This document shows positions 33,642 through 45,979 of a stretch of DNA of 64,000 nucleotides, in pieces. Each line of letters starts with the position of its first letter. Within the stretch, counting starts at the first letter, position 1. The notes beneath the pieces are model-generated. The model ran no database searches and was not told where the DNA came from. It saw only the letters and a list, made by a program, of their open reading frames with translations. The position numbers and the translations under genes are program-made. Source of the DNA: Bimuria novae-zelandiae CBS 107.79 (taxonomy: Eukaryota > Ascomycota > Dothideomycetes > Pleosporales > Didymosphaeriaceae); contig ML976669.1 of assembly GCA_010015655.1 (NCBI GenBank), positions 466,382 through 530,381 of the forward strand. Direction: 5' to 3'.

Positions 33642-36197
33642 GGTGAAGAGCTGTGCTAGGCGTTTCGCGCTTCCAAATGAGAGTACAAGTGACCTGTGTG
33701 ATTATTGAGGGAGGACGTTGATGCAGTCTTTATACTCTGGTGCTGACTCGATTGCCTTCCTGCTCAAATGCATTCGACAGCGATGTATGGAAATGATCAG
33801 CCACGCCTTCACGGAGGACATACTGCGATAAGGAGGTGCTTAAGCTACTCCAAGGCATCTTGTCGAAGCTTGGAAGGCTTGAGCGAATGCTTCGCTTCGC
33901 CAAGCTATGTTAACAGGTGCTGCAGGTAAGAGGGTTGTATGCATTCACAGGATTGGTCTAGCCAAAGCGATGTGTGCAGATTCTGGCGAATAACACCGAG
34001 TTACAGGATCAAGCAGGCGAATTCCTGTAATTTGTAGGTGCATGTCATGTTTTTCAAACCGGCCACTATGGCTCTTTAAGGAAGTTAGCATAGGATAAGG
34101 TAGGTAAAGTTCTGGGGTAATGGCGCTGACGATCCCCACGATGCCCAAGAGGTAGTCAGATACCGGGCGCGATAGCGCTAACGTGACCACATGACAATGT
34201 GTTTTAACAATTCGAGTGCGGGCAAAGCGCTCAATACTTGTGCTGACGGGCATAATGGAGGCACATGTGCCTTGAGGCAGGATGCGGCAAATGTCCGTTA
34301 TCGGTTGTTTCTGCACCTGGTAAACCATGAGCAGGTATTGCCGATCAATGTTCAGTATTGATTGGTGAATGTCGCAGTCTTTTACACTAGATGGCGCGGC
34401 CTGCCTATTTGAGAGGTACGTCGTAATTACCACGACAACCGAATGTCGAAGTAGTGGTCGATTAATCAACGTAGTCTCGGCTAGATTATGTTGAACTTAG
34501 AGACTGTTCAAGAAGAATTGATAGCGTTTCGAACCGATAGCGAATTGGTAGAGCTTTCGCGCTCGCCATAGGGATGTGATGCCTCAAGTTACCCATTTCA
34601 TCTTTATCGCCCCCGGACGTGAGTCCGGCACATTTGATTTTGATAAGAGAGGAGTGGTACTCCGATGCTAAGGACATGTGGACGATAAATTAAGCAGACG
34701 ATTTGGCCGGGGTAACTGCACTCAATACAGAAGGAAGAAAAGACCGAGGCAGGTTTACCGAACAAGCACTAGTCGCTAAGTGGAGCCAGAGTCACGGCGG
34801 TACGGGAATTTCTCCAGCTCCATCGCTTTGCACAACGAGCCGGTGCGAACGGAGCGTTCCAAGATCGACTCTTCCACAACCTGAGCGAGATAGGAGGCAT
34901 GATTCAAACCAAGACCAAGGAACTTCATACTGCAGTTGCGCAGTGTTCTCGAGATTCCGTGGACGAGACTGTCAATTCCAGACCACCGACAGCGAGTGTC
35001 AGAATATTCAGACAAGGTCCAGAAGCTGTAACTTTGTGTCGCCCAATATTGTTTGGCAGACACCCAAGTACTGATCACAAGGCCAAGCAGGTACGCAAAA
35101 TCCAGCCTCTCGTGCTTGAATGCGACGTCGTGAAGAGTCGCATGCGATATGTTCAAAGTGCTCTTTCCCCGCTGTACTTGTAGGCCACGGCTTCCCACTA
35201 TACGGGCAAGTGCCATGGCGCGGTGTTATGTTCGACCGCGCGACGGTAGGGAGGAGGAGGAGGAGGAGGAGGAGGATGGGTCTCAGGAGACTACGGTGGC
35301 ATACTCAGTCGCGCTTCAAGCAGCGAGTAGATTGCAGCTTGGCCTGTGCAGGAATTAGCAGCTGTACGCAAACGGTGCTGCACGAATTGTGGTGAAGGAA
35401 TGGCTCTCAGTGACCGAGTTATAAGCAGCGACAGCTAGTATATAAATATACTAGCCATACCTTTTCCGGCTCTTCCTAAAGTTGTGATGGTCGATGTATG
35501 ACATGTTCATCTTGAAGCGAAAGCACGAAGAAGAGTGAGGTGAACGTACCAAAGAGCACTCGACACGGAGCTGTGCGATGCTCTAGATTAGTCGTCGCTT
35601 GCATGCCTGGCAGCATAACGCTGGCAGGCGCTAGGTCTAGGTGCATAGAGGCAAGCCATAACGTGAAGTGTCGCTGGAAACGCGTGCGGCGGGAAAAAGT
35701 TTGGTGTTTTCGGGATGGCCTCAGAATGCCAAGCCTCAAACGAGACGCTTTGCCGCTCTGGGAAATGGGCCGCGGCTTTTCTGGCCTGGTACCGCGTCGC
35801 ACTTGAAAACTGGCGATACGGACAATTAATAGCTGCAATGTGCAATCACTCGTCTCATAGTGTTGATAGAATACGTGAATGGGCGAGAGATATGCAACGA
35901 ACTGCGCTGTTGAAGATGCCGACAAGCTGTCCACAAGTCATTTCCGCAGCTTCCGGGCTCGGGTACATTCACGTGTATATAAAACCAAGCTCTACCCTGC
36001 CGCGTTCCGAGAGCCGGTTCTGCGTTCGACGGTACCTCTAGACTCTTTGATTTTCGCGGCACTCGTCACATCTGCATGCAATTAAACCCCCGCCAAACTC
36101 TTTGATCCCGTATGGTTGCATAGACGAAAACGCGCCAGCATTAATAAATTTCCCCGAACCCCTCATGTCGCTCCCAACACCGGCCACACATCCCAAC
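33642..36197. other. 2.6-kb intergenic stretch without a recognised gene
   Basis: Base composition is normal, not RIPed. Open frames up to 174 codons occur (e.g. minus strand 34469-33945) but lack motifs, splice support or family resemblance. A GGA microsatellite lies at 35249-35275. The sequence just upstream of 33641 is the promoter of the M35 protease; about 36000-36197 is the leader of the phosphotransferase gene. Confidence 0.5.
35249..35275 (+). repeat. GGA trinucleotide microsatellite
   Basis: Nine consecutive GGA units within a longer purine-rich run, in non-coding sequence. Confidence 0.9.
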
Positions 36198-37797
36198 ATG
36201 CCGCCGAGCAAAGGTAATGGCCCCTGTGAGGAGAGAATACGAAGGAAATAATGCGCGAAAAGCGTGCTAATGCAAGGCAGAGACTGCGAAGCATGAATGC
36301 GTATCCGAAGACGCGCTGCAGCACCTCAAGAGCTACAAGTACTCGAGCGTCGACAAGTCCTTCATATCGCGCTACATCCTCAAACACTACGTATGAACGC
36401 GTCCGAACGAGCCGCATCGGGAACCTGCGCTGATAATGTGTAGTGGAATGGCTTCGTGGAGCTGCTGCCCATGTGGATCGCGCCGAACCTCGTCACATTA
36501 ATAGGCTTCTTCTTCATATTAGGGAATGTTGCGCTGCTGGAAGTTTACGTGCCGGATCTGGTCGGACCGGTGAGCATGAAATGCTAGAAGTTCCAGGGGA
36601 CAAGCATTGATGAGATCTCGCGCCAGGCACCCTCTTGGGTATACTTTAGCTTCGCTTTTGGCATGTGGATGTGAGTTTGGCTGCTATCGATCTCCAGAGT
36701 TTGCGCTAACGAGCGTGTGCAGGTACTCCACGATGGACAACGTAGACGGCAAACAGGCGCGTCGCACCGGAACGTCAAGCCCGCTTGGGGAGCTATTCGA
36801 GTACGTGGAGTGAAGCCCAACGCGCCAACCATTAACTGATGGGATGTAGCCACGGCATCGACTCGTTGAACTGTACACTCGCAAGTCTGCTCGAGACGGC
36901 AGCGGTTGGATATGGCAGCGGCAGGATCGGTGCTTTCACTGCACTCGTGCCAGTGTTGCCCATGTTCCTCTCGACTTGGGAAACCTATCATACCCATACC
37001 CTCTATCTGGGCTATTTCAATGGCCCGACAGGTGCGTTCATTTCATTCGCGTGAAGGAATTAGTCCGCTCACTCTTTGCAGAGGGCCTCATTCTTGCCTG
37101 CACCTTCATCTGCATGTCTGGCTTTTTCGGACCTCGGATCTGGTCCACTCCTCTCGCCACGTACTTTCCGAGTTTCGCTGAACAGCTGGGCGAAATGAGC
37201 TTCCGGGATCTCTGGGTCCCAATGATCTTGGTCACGTTCTTCGTTGCCCACCTTCCGGCATGCATCATCAACGTCGTGCGCGCGCGACGCGCTCAGAATC
37301 TCCCCGTGCTCCCACTCCTTTGGGAATGGACCCCGCTCGTCATCTTCTGCGCAGCGACCATGGCCTGGCTCGGATCGCCGTACTCATTCATCCTCGAAGA
37401 CAACCACCTTGTACTTTACTGTCTCACCATGTCCCTTGTCTTCGGGCGCATGACAACGAAGATTATCCTCGCGCATCTTACCCACCAGCCGTTCCCGTAC
37501 TGGACCATCATGCTTGCGCCAATGATTGGCGGTGCGCTGTTGGTCAATCATCCGTACTTTACCATCACTGGCACGACGTTCGGCCCTATAACTGCGCGCA
37601 CGGAGCTGTGGTACCTGCGAGGGTACTTCGTGTTCGCTGCCGTGGTGTACGGAAGGTGGGCGCATTTGGTCATTACGAGCATTTGCAACTATCTGGGCAT
37701 CAACTGCCTCACCATTCCCAACCGAAAGCCGAACGAGAACGGCAGCTCGAACGGGTCCTCAAATGGTTTCCGTCCCGACAAAGGTCGCGTGGACTAA
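36198..37797 (+). CDS. choline/ethanolamine phosphotransferase (423 aa)
   Basis: Seven exons: 36198-36213, 36281-36390, 36444-36569, 36627-36670, 36723-36800, 36850-37031, 37082-37797, with introns of 49-67 nt. The protein starts [20 protein letters not shown], then [21 protein letters not shown], the classic start of CPT1/EPT1 enzymes. The CDP-alcohol phosphotransferase signature is complete: [20 protein letters not shown] followed by FDHGID (DGx2ARx8Gx3Dx3D; its last residues are split across introns at 36800/36850). About eight hydrophobic segments follow. The enzyme makes phosphatidylcholine or phosphatidylethanolamine from diacylglycerol and CDP-choline or CDP-ethanolamine in ER/Golgi membranes (last step of the Kennedy pathway). 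Sequence alone does not decide choline versus ethanolamine preference. Confidence 0.94.
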
Positions 37798-38692
37798 AAC
37801 ACCGTGATCACAACTGCCTGGCGGAGCATGACCTCCGCGCATCGAACGGCGATCTGATTCTGCATAGAACAGATATGACATACTCCGCTTCTTGGATATA
37901 TTTGTGCATCCTGTTGCATGCGCACTATAGACTCTAGACGATTTATTATTAGTCCCATCGCATCGAATAATACCTAATGTTTGCAAGCCAATCATGGCTG
38001 ATCCAGACTTTCCCAGGAGTCACTCCAATCTGCAGCGGTTTCTTCCTTCCCGACTCAAGCGGTTTTGCTCCTGCAGTCGCGCCTGGAGGAAGCCGACGGC
38101 GGCACCTGAACCACTTTACGCATATTGACCCCAACACAAAACCACTGCAAGCTGCTGCGAGTGTCTCAACCATGTCTCCATCCGCCTTTTGCGCAGAGGT
38201 TTCTGCGTTATCGATCGATGGTGAACGGTGGGTTGAATTTCACGACTACCCTCCATGTGCAGCACAGCCACTCTGTTCACCAGTTGACATCACTTGGGAT
38301 CTACTCTGTGTGTTTTATACAACGCACATTTTGGACGTGTATGTTTATCCAAAAATAGCCCTATTTGTAACTGCAAATCGCCTATTCGGGCGGCGCAACC
38401 CTCTAGCAAAAACGGACACCGATTGCGTTTTCTCACCCCCTGTTTGACGTTCGCTAACGCGACTCAGCCTCCCAAAACAGGCAAACGTGCGTCAGCAAAG
38501 CCTCGTGTTGAGCGACGCCAAACCATGGATCCAGCCCCCAACCTACATGTGTGTGTCTCGCGCGAAGGCTGAGTCTGGGCCGTGCTTTTTGGATTCTTGC
38601 AGAATAAATATTGAAGGCGTCGCCGCTCACAGTCAGCGACGAAGGCTGAGGCTACGCGACGAACCTTTTGACTGCGATAAGTGGTGGTGAGG
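37798..38692. other. intergenic
   Basis: A minus-strand frame at 38173-37949 could encode 74 residues starting with a hydrophobic segment (LAAACSGFVLGSICVKWF), but no homology or splice evidence supports it. The rest shows no gene. 38560-38692 is the likely promoter of the membrane-protein gene. Confidence 0.45.
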
Positions 38693-40198
38693 ATGGGTAT
38701 CTTCAAGTGCGCAGAGTACAAAGTCAATTGTAGTCTGCGAAATCAGGCTGTAGACGCGAATCCGGATATCGCTGGTATTGGAGTGAGTGCTCTTTCTACA
38801 CTATTTCCCAAGAATTGGAAAGCATTCTGCACCAATGCACATATTAAACAGCGGCGGATTTCCTTGAAAATTTCTCCTCGAAAAGTCTTCCACAGAACTA
38901 CTTGCTGACGATTTTCGAGGTTATTATCGGTTTTCTCGCAACAACATGCCTTGCCTTCCTTGTAACCCTCGCCGTATTATTCCTCGACCGCTACGACAAA
39001 ATCCACACCTTCTTCCGCCGAAAGTTTACAGCAAACAAGCAACAATACTTCCACGATGAAAGCGGGCCCTACTGGCGCTCGCCAGCCTTCTGGTCGCGCG
39101 TCCTAAGCAAGAACCTACTGGCGCTCGCCGACACGCAAATTATGACCGGCCTCGCGGTGCAGTTCGTAGCCGTCATGAAGCACTGCGAACTCTCCATCTA
39201 CCACTTCCAGATCGTGACCGAGCTCGCATTTCTCACGACCGTCACTCATTTGTTGACGCTGGTGGCACTGCGCGATTACTTCGTCAAGAACAAGTGGATT
39301 AACTTGCCTCGTATATTTTTCATGGCGGGAAACCTTGGGCTTCTTGGTTACACGAGCTTTATTTCTTACACGTATGACCTCGCTGGTCTGGACCTCAGTT
39401 CGCAACTGGCGTGTTTCTACCAAGGGAAGCGCCCTGAGTTTGAATCTGCCTTCCAGACGAAATGGGCACTGCTCCTCATCGGCGCGATAGGAGGTCATAC
39501 AGCCGTTATCTTGGCCATGTACGTCTTCCCGGAAACACCGGCAGAAGGTGCGACGACAACGTTCCAATGGGTGAAGAAGATCGGCGAGTGGTTCCGCACC
39601 TGGATCCTCACGCCCATATATGCCATCTATGGTAAGAACCCTCCAAAACCAGCTTCTGCTCGCCTGTTGTATACAATACATCGCGGGATCTTTTTGCCTG
39701 TGGAGATTGTACTGACGTCTACTCACAGGCGTCTACATGGCCTCCTCCATCCTCTCCAACACACAAGCCCTCGGTACCCCCTCCGTCACCATAGCCGGCA
39801 ACGAAAACGAATGGGGCTTCGGCCAATTCCTGCCCGTCCTCCTCCTCGCGCTGCCCATCTTCGCAGGCTGGGAGTCCTTCTGGGAGGAGAAAGACGACAA
39901 GGACAAGGAAGTAGATCGCTTCGGCCGAAGATACAACAGGGCTAGTAAAAGTAATACTGGACTGTTGGATGTGGAGAAGGGGCCCGCGCAGCAAGGCATG
40001 CGGGAGGTAAACCCGGCGGAAGTGGGAGTGGCACTGGGGACGCCGAGATTGGGAGAGAGCTTCGTGAGCATCAGTCCGCTGTCGACGCCGGAGAGGTTGG
40101 GCGTGCCGAGTCCGGCGGCGAGCCCGAGGTTAGGTGCTGCAGGTGGGTATCAGGAGAGGCCTAGGACACCTAGTCGGTTTGAGGAGCATCTGAATTAG
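38693..40198 (+). CDS. multispan integral membrane protein, fungal-specific, uncharacterised (431 aa)
   Basis: Exons 38693-38782, 38896-39631 and 39729-40198; introns of 113 nt (GTGAGT...TTCCACAG) and 97 nt (GTAAGA...CTCACAG) preserve frame. The N-terminus MGIFKCAEYKVNCSLRNQAV and DANPDIAGIG matches a common opening in fungal multispan proteins (Cys-rich extracellular head, then DPDIxGIG). Hydrophobic spans: LLTIFEVIIGFLATTCLAFL, a block near LALADTQIMTGLAVQFVAVM, FLTTVTHLLTLVAL, IFFMAGNLGLLGYTSFI, WALLLIGAIGGHTAVILAMY and FGQFLPVLLLALPIFAG. The tail is cytosolic, Pro/Ser/Glu-rich (TPRLGESFVSISPLSTPERL), with probable phosphorylation sites. Function unknown. Confidence 0.85.
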
Positions 40199-40547
40199 AG
40201 CAGGTCTAATCGGCTTAATACACGCCGCATTTCTTTTGCAAATTTGACATACCTCGGTCTGTGTCTGCTCAATCCCAAGATAACATGGTCACAGGGCTTA
40301 CTGTTCCGGCATGTTGAGCTCCCAGGTCATTGTTGCGTTTCTTGGTTGCTGTGTGTCGCATGATCTGTTTAGGTGGTTGAAGACAATAAAAAAAAGCTCG
40401 AGTCCCAAGCAAGAGACGGAAGGTTTTGGTATTTTCAGCAATTACATTGCTGACTGGAGCGAATCAGCACATTCACGCTTCTTGTACGGCGCTAATCTAC
40501 GCTCGTCTACATCGATGTTGGAAAAAGCTGGTAGCAGACTACCTCCT
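40199..40547. other. short convergent intergenic region
   Basis: 349 bp between two 3' ends. A short A-rich stretch (ACAATAAAAAAAAGC near 40385) may serve in 3'-end formation for either gene. Nothing else seen. Confidence 0.5.
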
Positions 40548-41662
40548 TTACTTCTTCTTCCAATCCCGGTACGCGGCATGCAGTAACACCACGAAACTCT
40601 GCCCTTCCGGGCTGCCAGTCGTGTACGGATTCGTATCCCACCAGTTCAGCGGATTCACCGCTGGCGAAACAATACCATAATCATCGCTCTTCGTCGCATT
40701 GATATGCCCATCCACAACCTGCATCTTCGTCACGGCCCAACTGGTATAATTCTTGCCAAAAGTCTCCGGCTCTAGAACCGCAACGCGCAGCGCGGTCGCA
40801 GCCAGAATGCTCGTGCCGGAAATCTCGCCAAACCACGACGTCTGGTTGAGGTAATTACGCAGCAAGCCCGATCCATCTGTATCAAGCTTGATCACGCCGT
40901 CCAGGATCTCCTTAATGAGGCCCGTCAGCGACTTCTGCTCTACCTTGGTCTTCCGCGCATACGGCGACTTCTTGAGCGTCGCGAGGACGCGCGCCATGCC
41001 CGCGGCGGCCCACCCGTTGCCGGTGCTCCAGAGCTCGTAGTCCTGCACTTCGGGGCCGGTGATGTGCATCCACACGCCGGCGGGCTGGATGAGGACGTCG
41101 CGGTAGAGTTTTGCCTGGTTAGCGGCTTCCTTGAGCAGGGTGAGGTTGGAAGTGGCGACGCCCGTGTAGGCGAGAAAGGGGGGCACCATGTAGACGAAGT
41201 CGGCCCAGAGCTCGGCGACCCGTTCACGGTGGGAGATGGCGCCGTTGGGCCAGCGGGGGACGTCGTAGATGAGGTGGTCTTTTTGACGGATGGCGGCGTC
41301 CCAGAAGCTGCTGTTGGTCTTGCCGATCATGAGGGCTGGGATACCCTCGGCGGCTGGGTCGCCGGCTGCACCTGAGTTCAATTAGTTGCAGACTCTAGGA
41401 ACTGTAGTTTGGGACCCTCACCATCTCCGTCAACCAAGGTTATGTTGTTGGTGCGGATGTGCGGAACGCTGTAGCTCAAAGCAGAAACTTCGTCAACGTT
41501 CAGCGTTGGCACTTCTCCGCCCGGGAATGGATTATTCCAGATTGAAAGCTGGGGGTCGTTCCACTCAAGGAGAGCTTCCGCAACAGTTCCGTATTCCCAA
41601 GAGTGCGTGGCGACTCGGATTGCCTGCTGCAGCACGGCGTTGATCAATTCAGCGGAGACCAT
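40548..41662 (-). CDS. glycoside hydrolase family 105/88-type unsaturated glucuronyl/rhamnogalacturonyl hydrolase (354 aa)
   Basis: Exons 41662-41422 and 41371-40548; one 50-nt intron (GTGAGG...AACTCAG) preserves frame. The protein starts MVSAELINAVLQQAIRVATH, with the family motif THSWEYGTVAEALLEW. Next come DVPRWPNGAISHRE and LWADFVYMVPPFLAYTG, where the Asp in LWxDxxYM corresponds to the catalytic Asp of YteR-like enzymes, then WSTGNGWAAAGMARVL and the end SPEGQSFVVLLHAAYRDWKKK. These (alpha/alpha)6 barrel enzymes hydrolyse unsaturated uronic acid disaccharides released by pectate or rhamnogalacturonan lyases. No signal peptide is evident, so it probably acts on imported disaccharides in the cytosol. 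Fits plant cell wall catabolism. Confidence 0.9.
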
Positions 41663-43159
41663 GTTGGTTGTGCTATCTCAATTGAGGCGGACTGAAACCA
41701 CTGCGGCGACTTGCTCATGTCTCGTTAGCTGTACAACCCGCTTTATACGCGCGGAAAAGGTACGACCCGCGAAGTTCAAACGTTGCCTCCCGTACCGACT
41801 TACGGTTGGCTTTGTCGATCACCGCCTATTTTTGGCAGCTGTTCCCATGGACCAGGACGAAGGCAGGCGCTCACCCGCTCATGCAGGGGAGATGTTGGGG
41901 TAATCCCAAAGGCGGGTTTCCGACCGAGGCGAGATGAGAACGTATGTGGTCTGCTTCTGGAATGGCTTGGTTGAGTTGGATGAGTGAGCAGGTGCGCTGG
42001 GCTGAGTAAGTCCGATGGCGTTGTATGTGGGGGCGACAGGATCATGAACGAGATCCTCGCTGGCAGACGGATTTCACTTTGTACGCCCTCGTCTCGATGA
42101 GGGCTCTGGCGACTGCGTTGTGTGCAGTGGATGGTGACATCGGAAGCGATGATGATGGTACATATGTGAGGATGCGCGTCGTACTGCTGTGATAATTGGA
42201 GGGTATGGTGGGGCGAGTAGGTGCGGAAGGCACACCCGACGGCACTGACATCGAGTGTCCATGGTAGAAAGAACAATCCTCAAGGAACTACGGAACCAGG
42301 TCACTTTAGGAGGTCGGATAGACATGAAGAGATTCTAACGCCTCCGAGCCCGCGGGCTAGGGATTGTCACATGGCAGGAGCATGGCTCGGGCCGGGGCGC
42401 TAACCGTATCTAGGCTTTATCTCCTGTATATGTCAAACGTCAACACCATCTTCTGAGTTGAGGTCATTGCGATGGTTATTATCGAACTGTGGATATTCCG
42501 GTGCGTGCCTTGCATACCTAGACCGCATTCTAGAAAACGCCCCCAAGGCGTGGAGGCGGAAGGGGCCGAGGAAGGGAGCCGCACGCCCATCGGCTTGCGT
42601 CGGCTCACGATTCTCGCCATTCACTGCGGGTCCACTTCTAGCAAACCGGAGCAGAATCGCACATTCAACTCAAGCCTCTTACGACTTATCGAATTGAGCG
42701 AAATAACAAAGCCGAATGTAAACGCATGCTCCCGTCAACAGGCAGCGTTTGAGTTCCCCGCACTGCATGTCGGGCGCAGCCCTAGCTGGTGTCGTAATCA
42801 TAACTGGTTCCCCAGACACGCTAAAGCAGACAGGTGAACGATCGCCACTGCATAGCACACACAGGTGGCACCGCTATAGCTGAGCCCTTGTACGATGTGC
42901 TTGGAAGTCTTGGAAGTCTTAGGAGAGGATGGCTTCTCTCATCATCGCATGTGGAGAAAACTTTTCAACCGGAGCTGCTAGACAAGCGTTTCGGGCGGCT
43001 TATCTCTTGTGCACCACGCCAAGTGTCCTGCGAAAGAGACATGGGAGGAATGCTATAAGAAGGTCGACGATTCCATATGTTTGAAGAACAGGGTGTTTTG
43101 CACGCCCAGCTTCTCCCATACATCAGCCAATCGTCCACCCTTGGATCAGAGTAGGCAAC
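41663..43159. other. 1.5-kb intergenic region between divergent genes
   Basis: Lies between the 5' ends of the GH105 gene and the permease gene, so it presumably holds both promoters. Several overlapping open frames of 60-158 codons occur on both strands without motif or splice support. No RNA gene or repeat seen. Confidence 0.5.
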
Positions 43160-44932
43160 ATGCACAATCACGACAACACAGAAGTCGAGAAGGGTTACTT
43201 GGAGGGAGCGAATAACTTGGAAAGGAACATCTCATACGGAGAGAGGGCCAATGGTGGCACCGCCCTTGGAGAGGTTACGGGCCGAGGAGGGGACACTCAC
43301 CGTGGATTGAAGTCGAGGCATATTCAATTCCTGTATGAACACGTTTATTGGTATCTATCTCACCGCATCTAACTTGCTACAGAGCCCTTGGTGGTGCCAT
43401 CGGAACAGGGCTGTTTGTTGGCTCGGGTGGTATCCTTGCGCTCGTCGGACCAGCTCCGCTCTTCATGGCGTACCTCTCCATGATGATGGTAGTATGGTGC
43501 GTGATGAATAACTTGGCCGAGATCGTCACATATCTCCCGATGAAAGGAATTACGATTCCGTACTTTGTGAAACGCAATGTCGACTCGAGCTTGGCCTTTG
43601 CTCTGGGCTGGAACTACTGGTAAGTCAAGCCCTCAATCAGAACCAAGATTATTCAGGCTAACATGTGCTAGGTATGCATACGCCATTTTGGTAGCCGCCG
43701 AAGCAACTGCAGGTGCAATTCTCTTGGACTACTGGAAAACTACCGTGCCCGCAGGAGCTTGGATCGCTATCTTCATGATCGTCATCCTGTTCTTGAACAT
43801 TGTCGCTGTCGGCGTATTCGGCGAAGCAGAATTCTGGTTCGCTTCGATCAAGTTCCTGACCATTATGGGCCTGATCATTCTCGGCATAGTCATCATGCTC
43901 GGAGGTAGCCCCAATGACCAAGGTCGCATAGGGTTTCGCTATTGGAACAACCCTGGCGCTTTTACTCCCTATCTAGTCGACGGAAGCACCGGAAGATTTT
44001 TGGGATACTGGACGGCTTTCGTGCGCGCTGGCTTTGCCTTCATCACATCGCCTGAGCTTATCGCCTTGGCGGCCGGTGAGACGATTGCTCCTCGACGAAA
44101 CATCCCCAAGGCTGCACGCCGTTTCGTATGGCGTCTTGCGATATTCTACGGGCTCGGATCGCTCATCATCGGTATCATCGTTCCGTCAGATGATCCTCGT
44201 CTCCTGAGCCCGGACTCTAATGCCACAGCCTCCCCGTTCGTCATCGGCATCGCTAGGGCTGGCATCGGGGGTCTCAACCATGTCATCAATGCCGCTATCT
44301 TGACTTCAGCCTGGTCTGCGGGCAATGCTTTCCTCTTTTCTGGTTCCCGCATTCTCTACGGCATGGCTCTCAACGGCGACGCTCCCAAAATCTTCGGCAA
44401 GACGAGCAAGAACGGTGTCCCATGGGTTGCCGTGCTAGCCACCTGGGCCATCGGCCTCCTCGCCTTCCTCAACGTCTCAAACACCGGCTCTCAAGTCTTC
44501 ACCTGGTTTAGTAACATCTCAACTATCTCCGGATTCATCGCCTGGATCGTTGTAATGATTACCTACATCCGCTTCCGCAAAGCTCTCGAATTTCAGGGCC
44601 TTCTACACACGCTACCTTTCAGGACGCCACTCCAGCCTTACTTCACCTACTTTGTACTTGGTATCGTAAGTGTGCTCACGCTTACCAACGGCTTCCAGGT
44701 CTTCTTCCCGAGCAACTGGGCAGTTTCAGACTTTCTGGCTGCATATATCACGATTCCGATCTTTTTGGTGCTATACTTGGGACACAAAGCGTGGTTCAGG
44801 ACGAGCTGGTTCATCAGGGTGCAGGACATCGATGTTGTAAGTGGGAAGAGGGAGATGGACGAGCTTTGCGCGCATGACGTGGATCCCGTGCCGAAGAACG
44901 TGCTCCAGAAGGTTTGGTTCTGGATCGCTTGA
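43160..44932 (+). CDS. amino-acid permease, fungal AAT/APC family (556 aa)
   Basis: Exons 43160-43332, 43383-43619 and 43672-44932; introns of 50 nt (GTATGA...CTACAG) and 52 nt (GTAAGT...GTGCTAG) preserve frame. A hydrophilic cytosolic N-terminus starts MHNHDNTEVEKGYLEGANNL. TM1 then carries the consensus ALGGAIGTGLFVGSG, with the unwound GxGxG amino-acid binding site. Later features are EIVTYLPMKG, the TM6 region FITSPELIALAAGE, PRRNIPKAARRFVWR, and SGSRILYGMALNGDAPKIF. About twelve hydrophobic spans match the yeast amino-acid transporter family (Gap1/Dip5-like). It is a plasma-membrane proton symporter; substrate range is not predictable. Start chosen at the first ATG giving the usual short cytosolic tail. 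Confidence 0.93.
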
Positions 44933-45979
44933 ACGGGGCTGAATTGCAGTGAAGGAACCCAGCGAACATCAGAACTTCCTATCTATGTAAAGACCGACAA
45001 ACGCTAGTTAGTGGATCAAATACATACCCCACGAAAACAGATTCTGCCTTGCAACACGTTCTGAGGACAAATTGTTACCCGCGCGGTGTTTTGGGCTTAT
45101 CTCTCACGCCCTGGAAAAGCCACATATTAGCCTGGGGTGACTTGACGTACTTCGGTTAGTTCTACTTAACATACTTTAGTTAGTTCTGGGAGGACATGGT
45201 TAATGTGCTATCTGCGACTTTTTCGTGGGCATGAGAGGCTTATCAACTGTGCCGCACCCCCGCATGTTTCAGCGGCCCTGTCGGCAACGCTAACCGTGAC
45301 AGATGGCGCCCGAACTGGTGTTCACAGGCAGGATCACATCGGCCAGTTTCATGTATAGCTTGCATATACGTTAGCGCTCTACGAGCCATGTGAGAGCTGC
45401 GCATATGGAGGTTGCGGCGTCAAACGCCTAAGATCTGTGGGTAGAGTTTCTTCCTTGTAGGCTTAAATCACGTGCGCGAGGCAGTGTCGGTAGAGGTCTT
45501 TTCCAAATGGTGCATCTAATCTAAAAGACAGTAGTGACGCTCAACATGAAGAAGCGTAGGGCACTCTTGAGTGAAATTTCGTCTTACCACCCTGCCCTAT
45601 ACGCCATACGAACTTCTGTTTCCTAGCCCTGGCTCGTTATCCTTGCTGCATGTGCATCGTTTGAGAGTTGTGGTCTTTTGGCCCCATGATGCTGTTAAAG
45701 TTAGATATGTGCAACCGTGGCGGAGCAATCGAACACTGCATGCGGGTATGTAAACCGAGAAACGATAACTCGTATCCCCCGCCAACATCCGTGTGGGCGA
45801 CGGTGGGGTGGGACTACATTATAAGGCTGCCCCATTACAGCTCCTATCTTCCGCAGAAAGCTTCCGATTGGTATTGATGGGCTGGTTCCACCGCGCACAG
45901 CAAATTGCAGTAGACGTGTTTGGTCCTTGTTTCTTGTTCATATTCATTACTTTCATCAATCCGAGTCCATTCTGTGGTA
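44933..45979. other. intergenic
   Basis: About 1 kb between the permease stop and the next start. Direct repetition of TTAGTTAGTTCT-like text is visible near 45154-45190. No gene, RNA or transposon recognised. Confidence 0.5.

Noticed and set aside
33945..34469. 174-codon minus-strand frame
   Set aside because: No motif, signal peptide, splice structure or family resemblance; frames of this length occur by chance in GC-balanced DNA.
37949..38173. 74-codon minus-strand frame with a hydrophobic segment
   Set aside because: A single short hydrophobic stretch is not enough; no homology or promoter/splice evidence.
42472..42837. 121-codon plus-strand frame
   Set aside because: Composition is not protein-like, no motif, and it overlaps several equally long frames.
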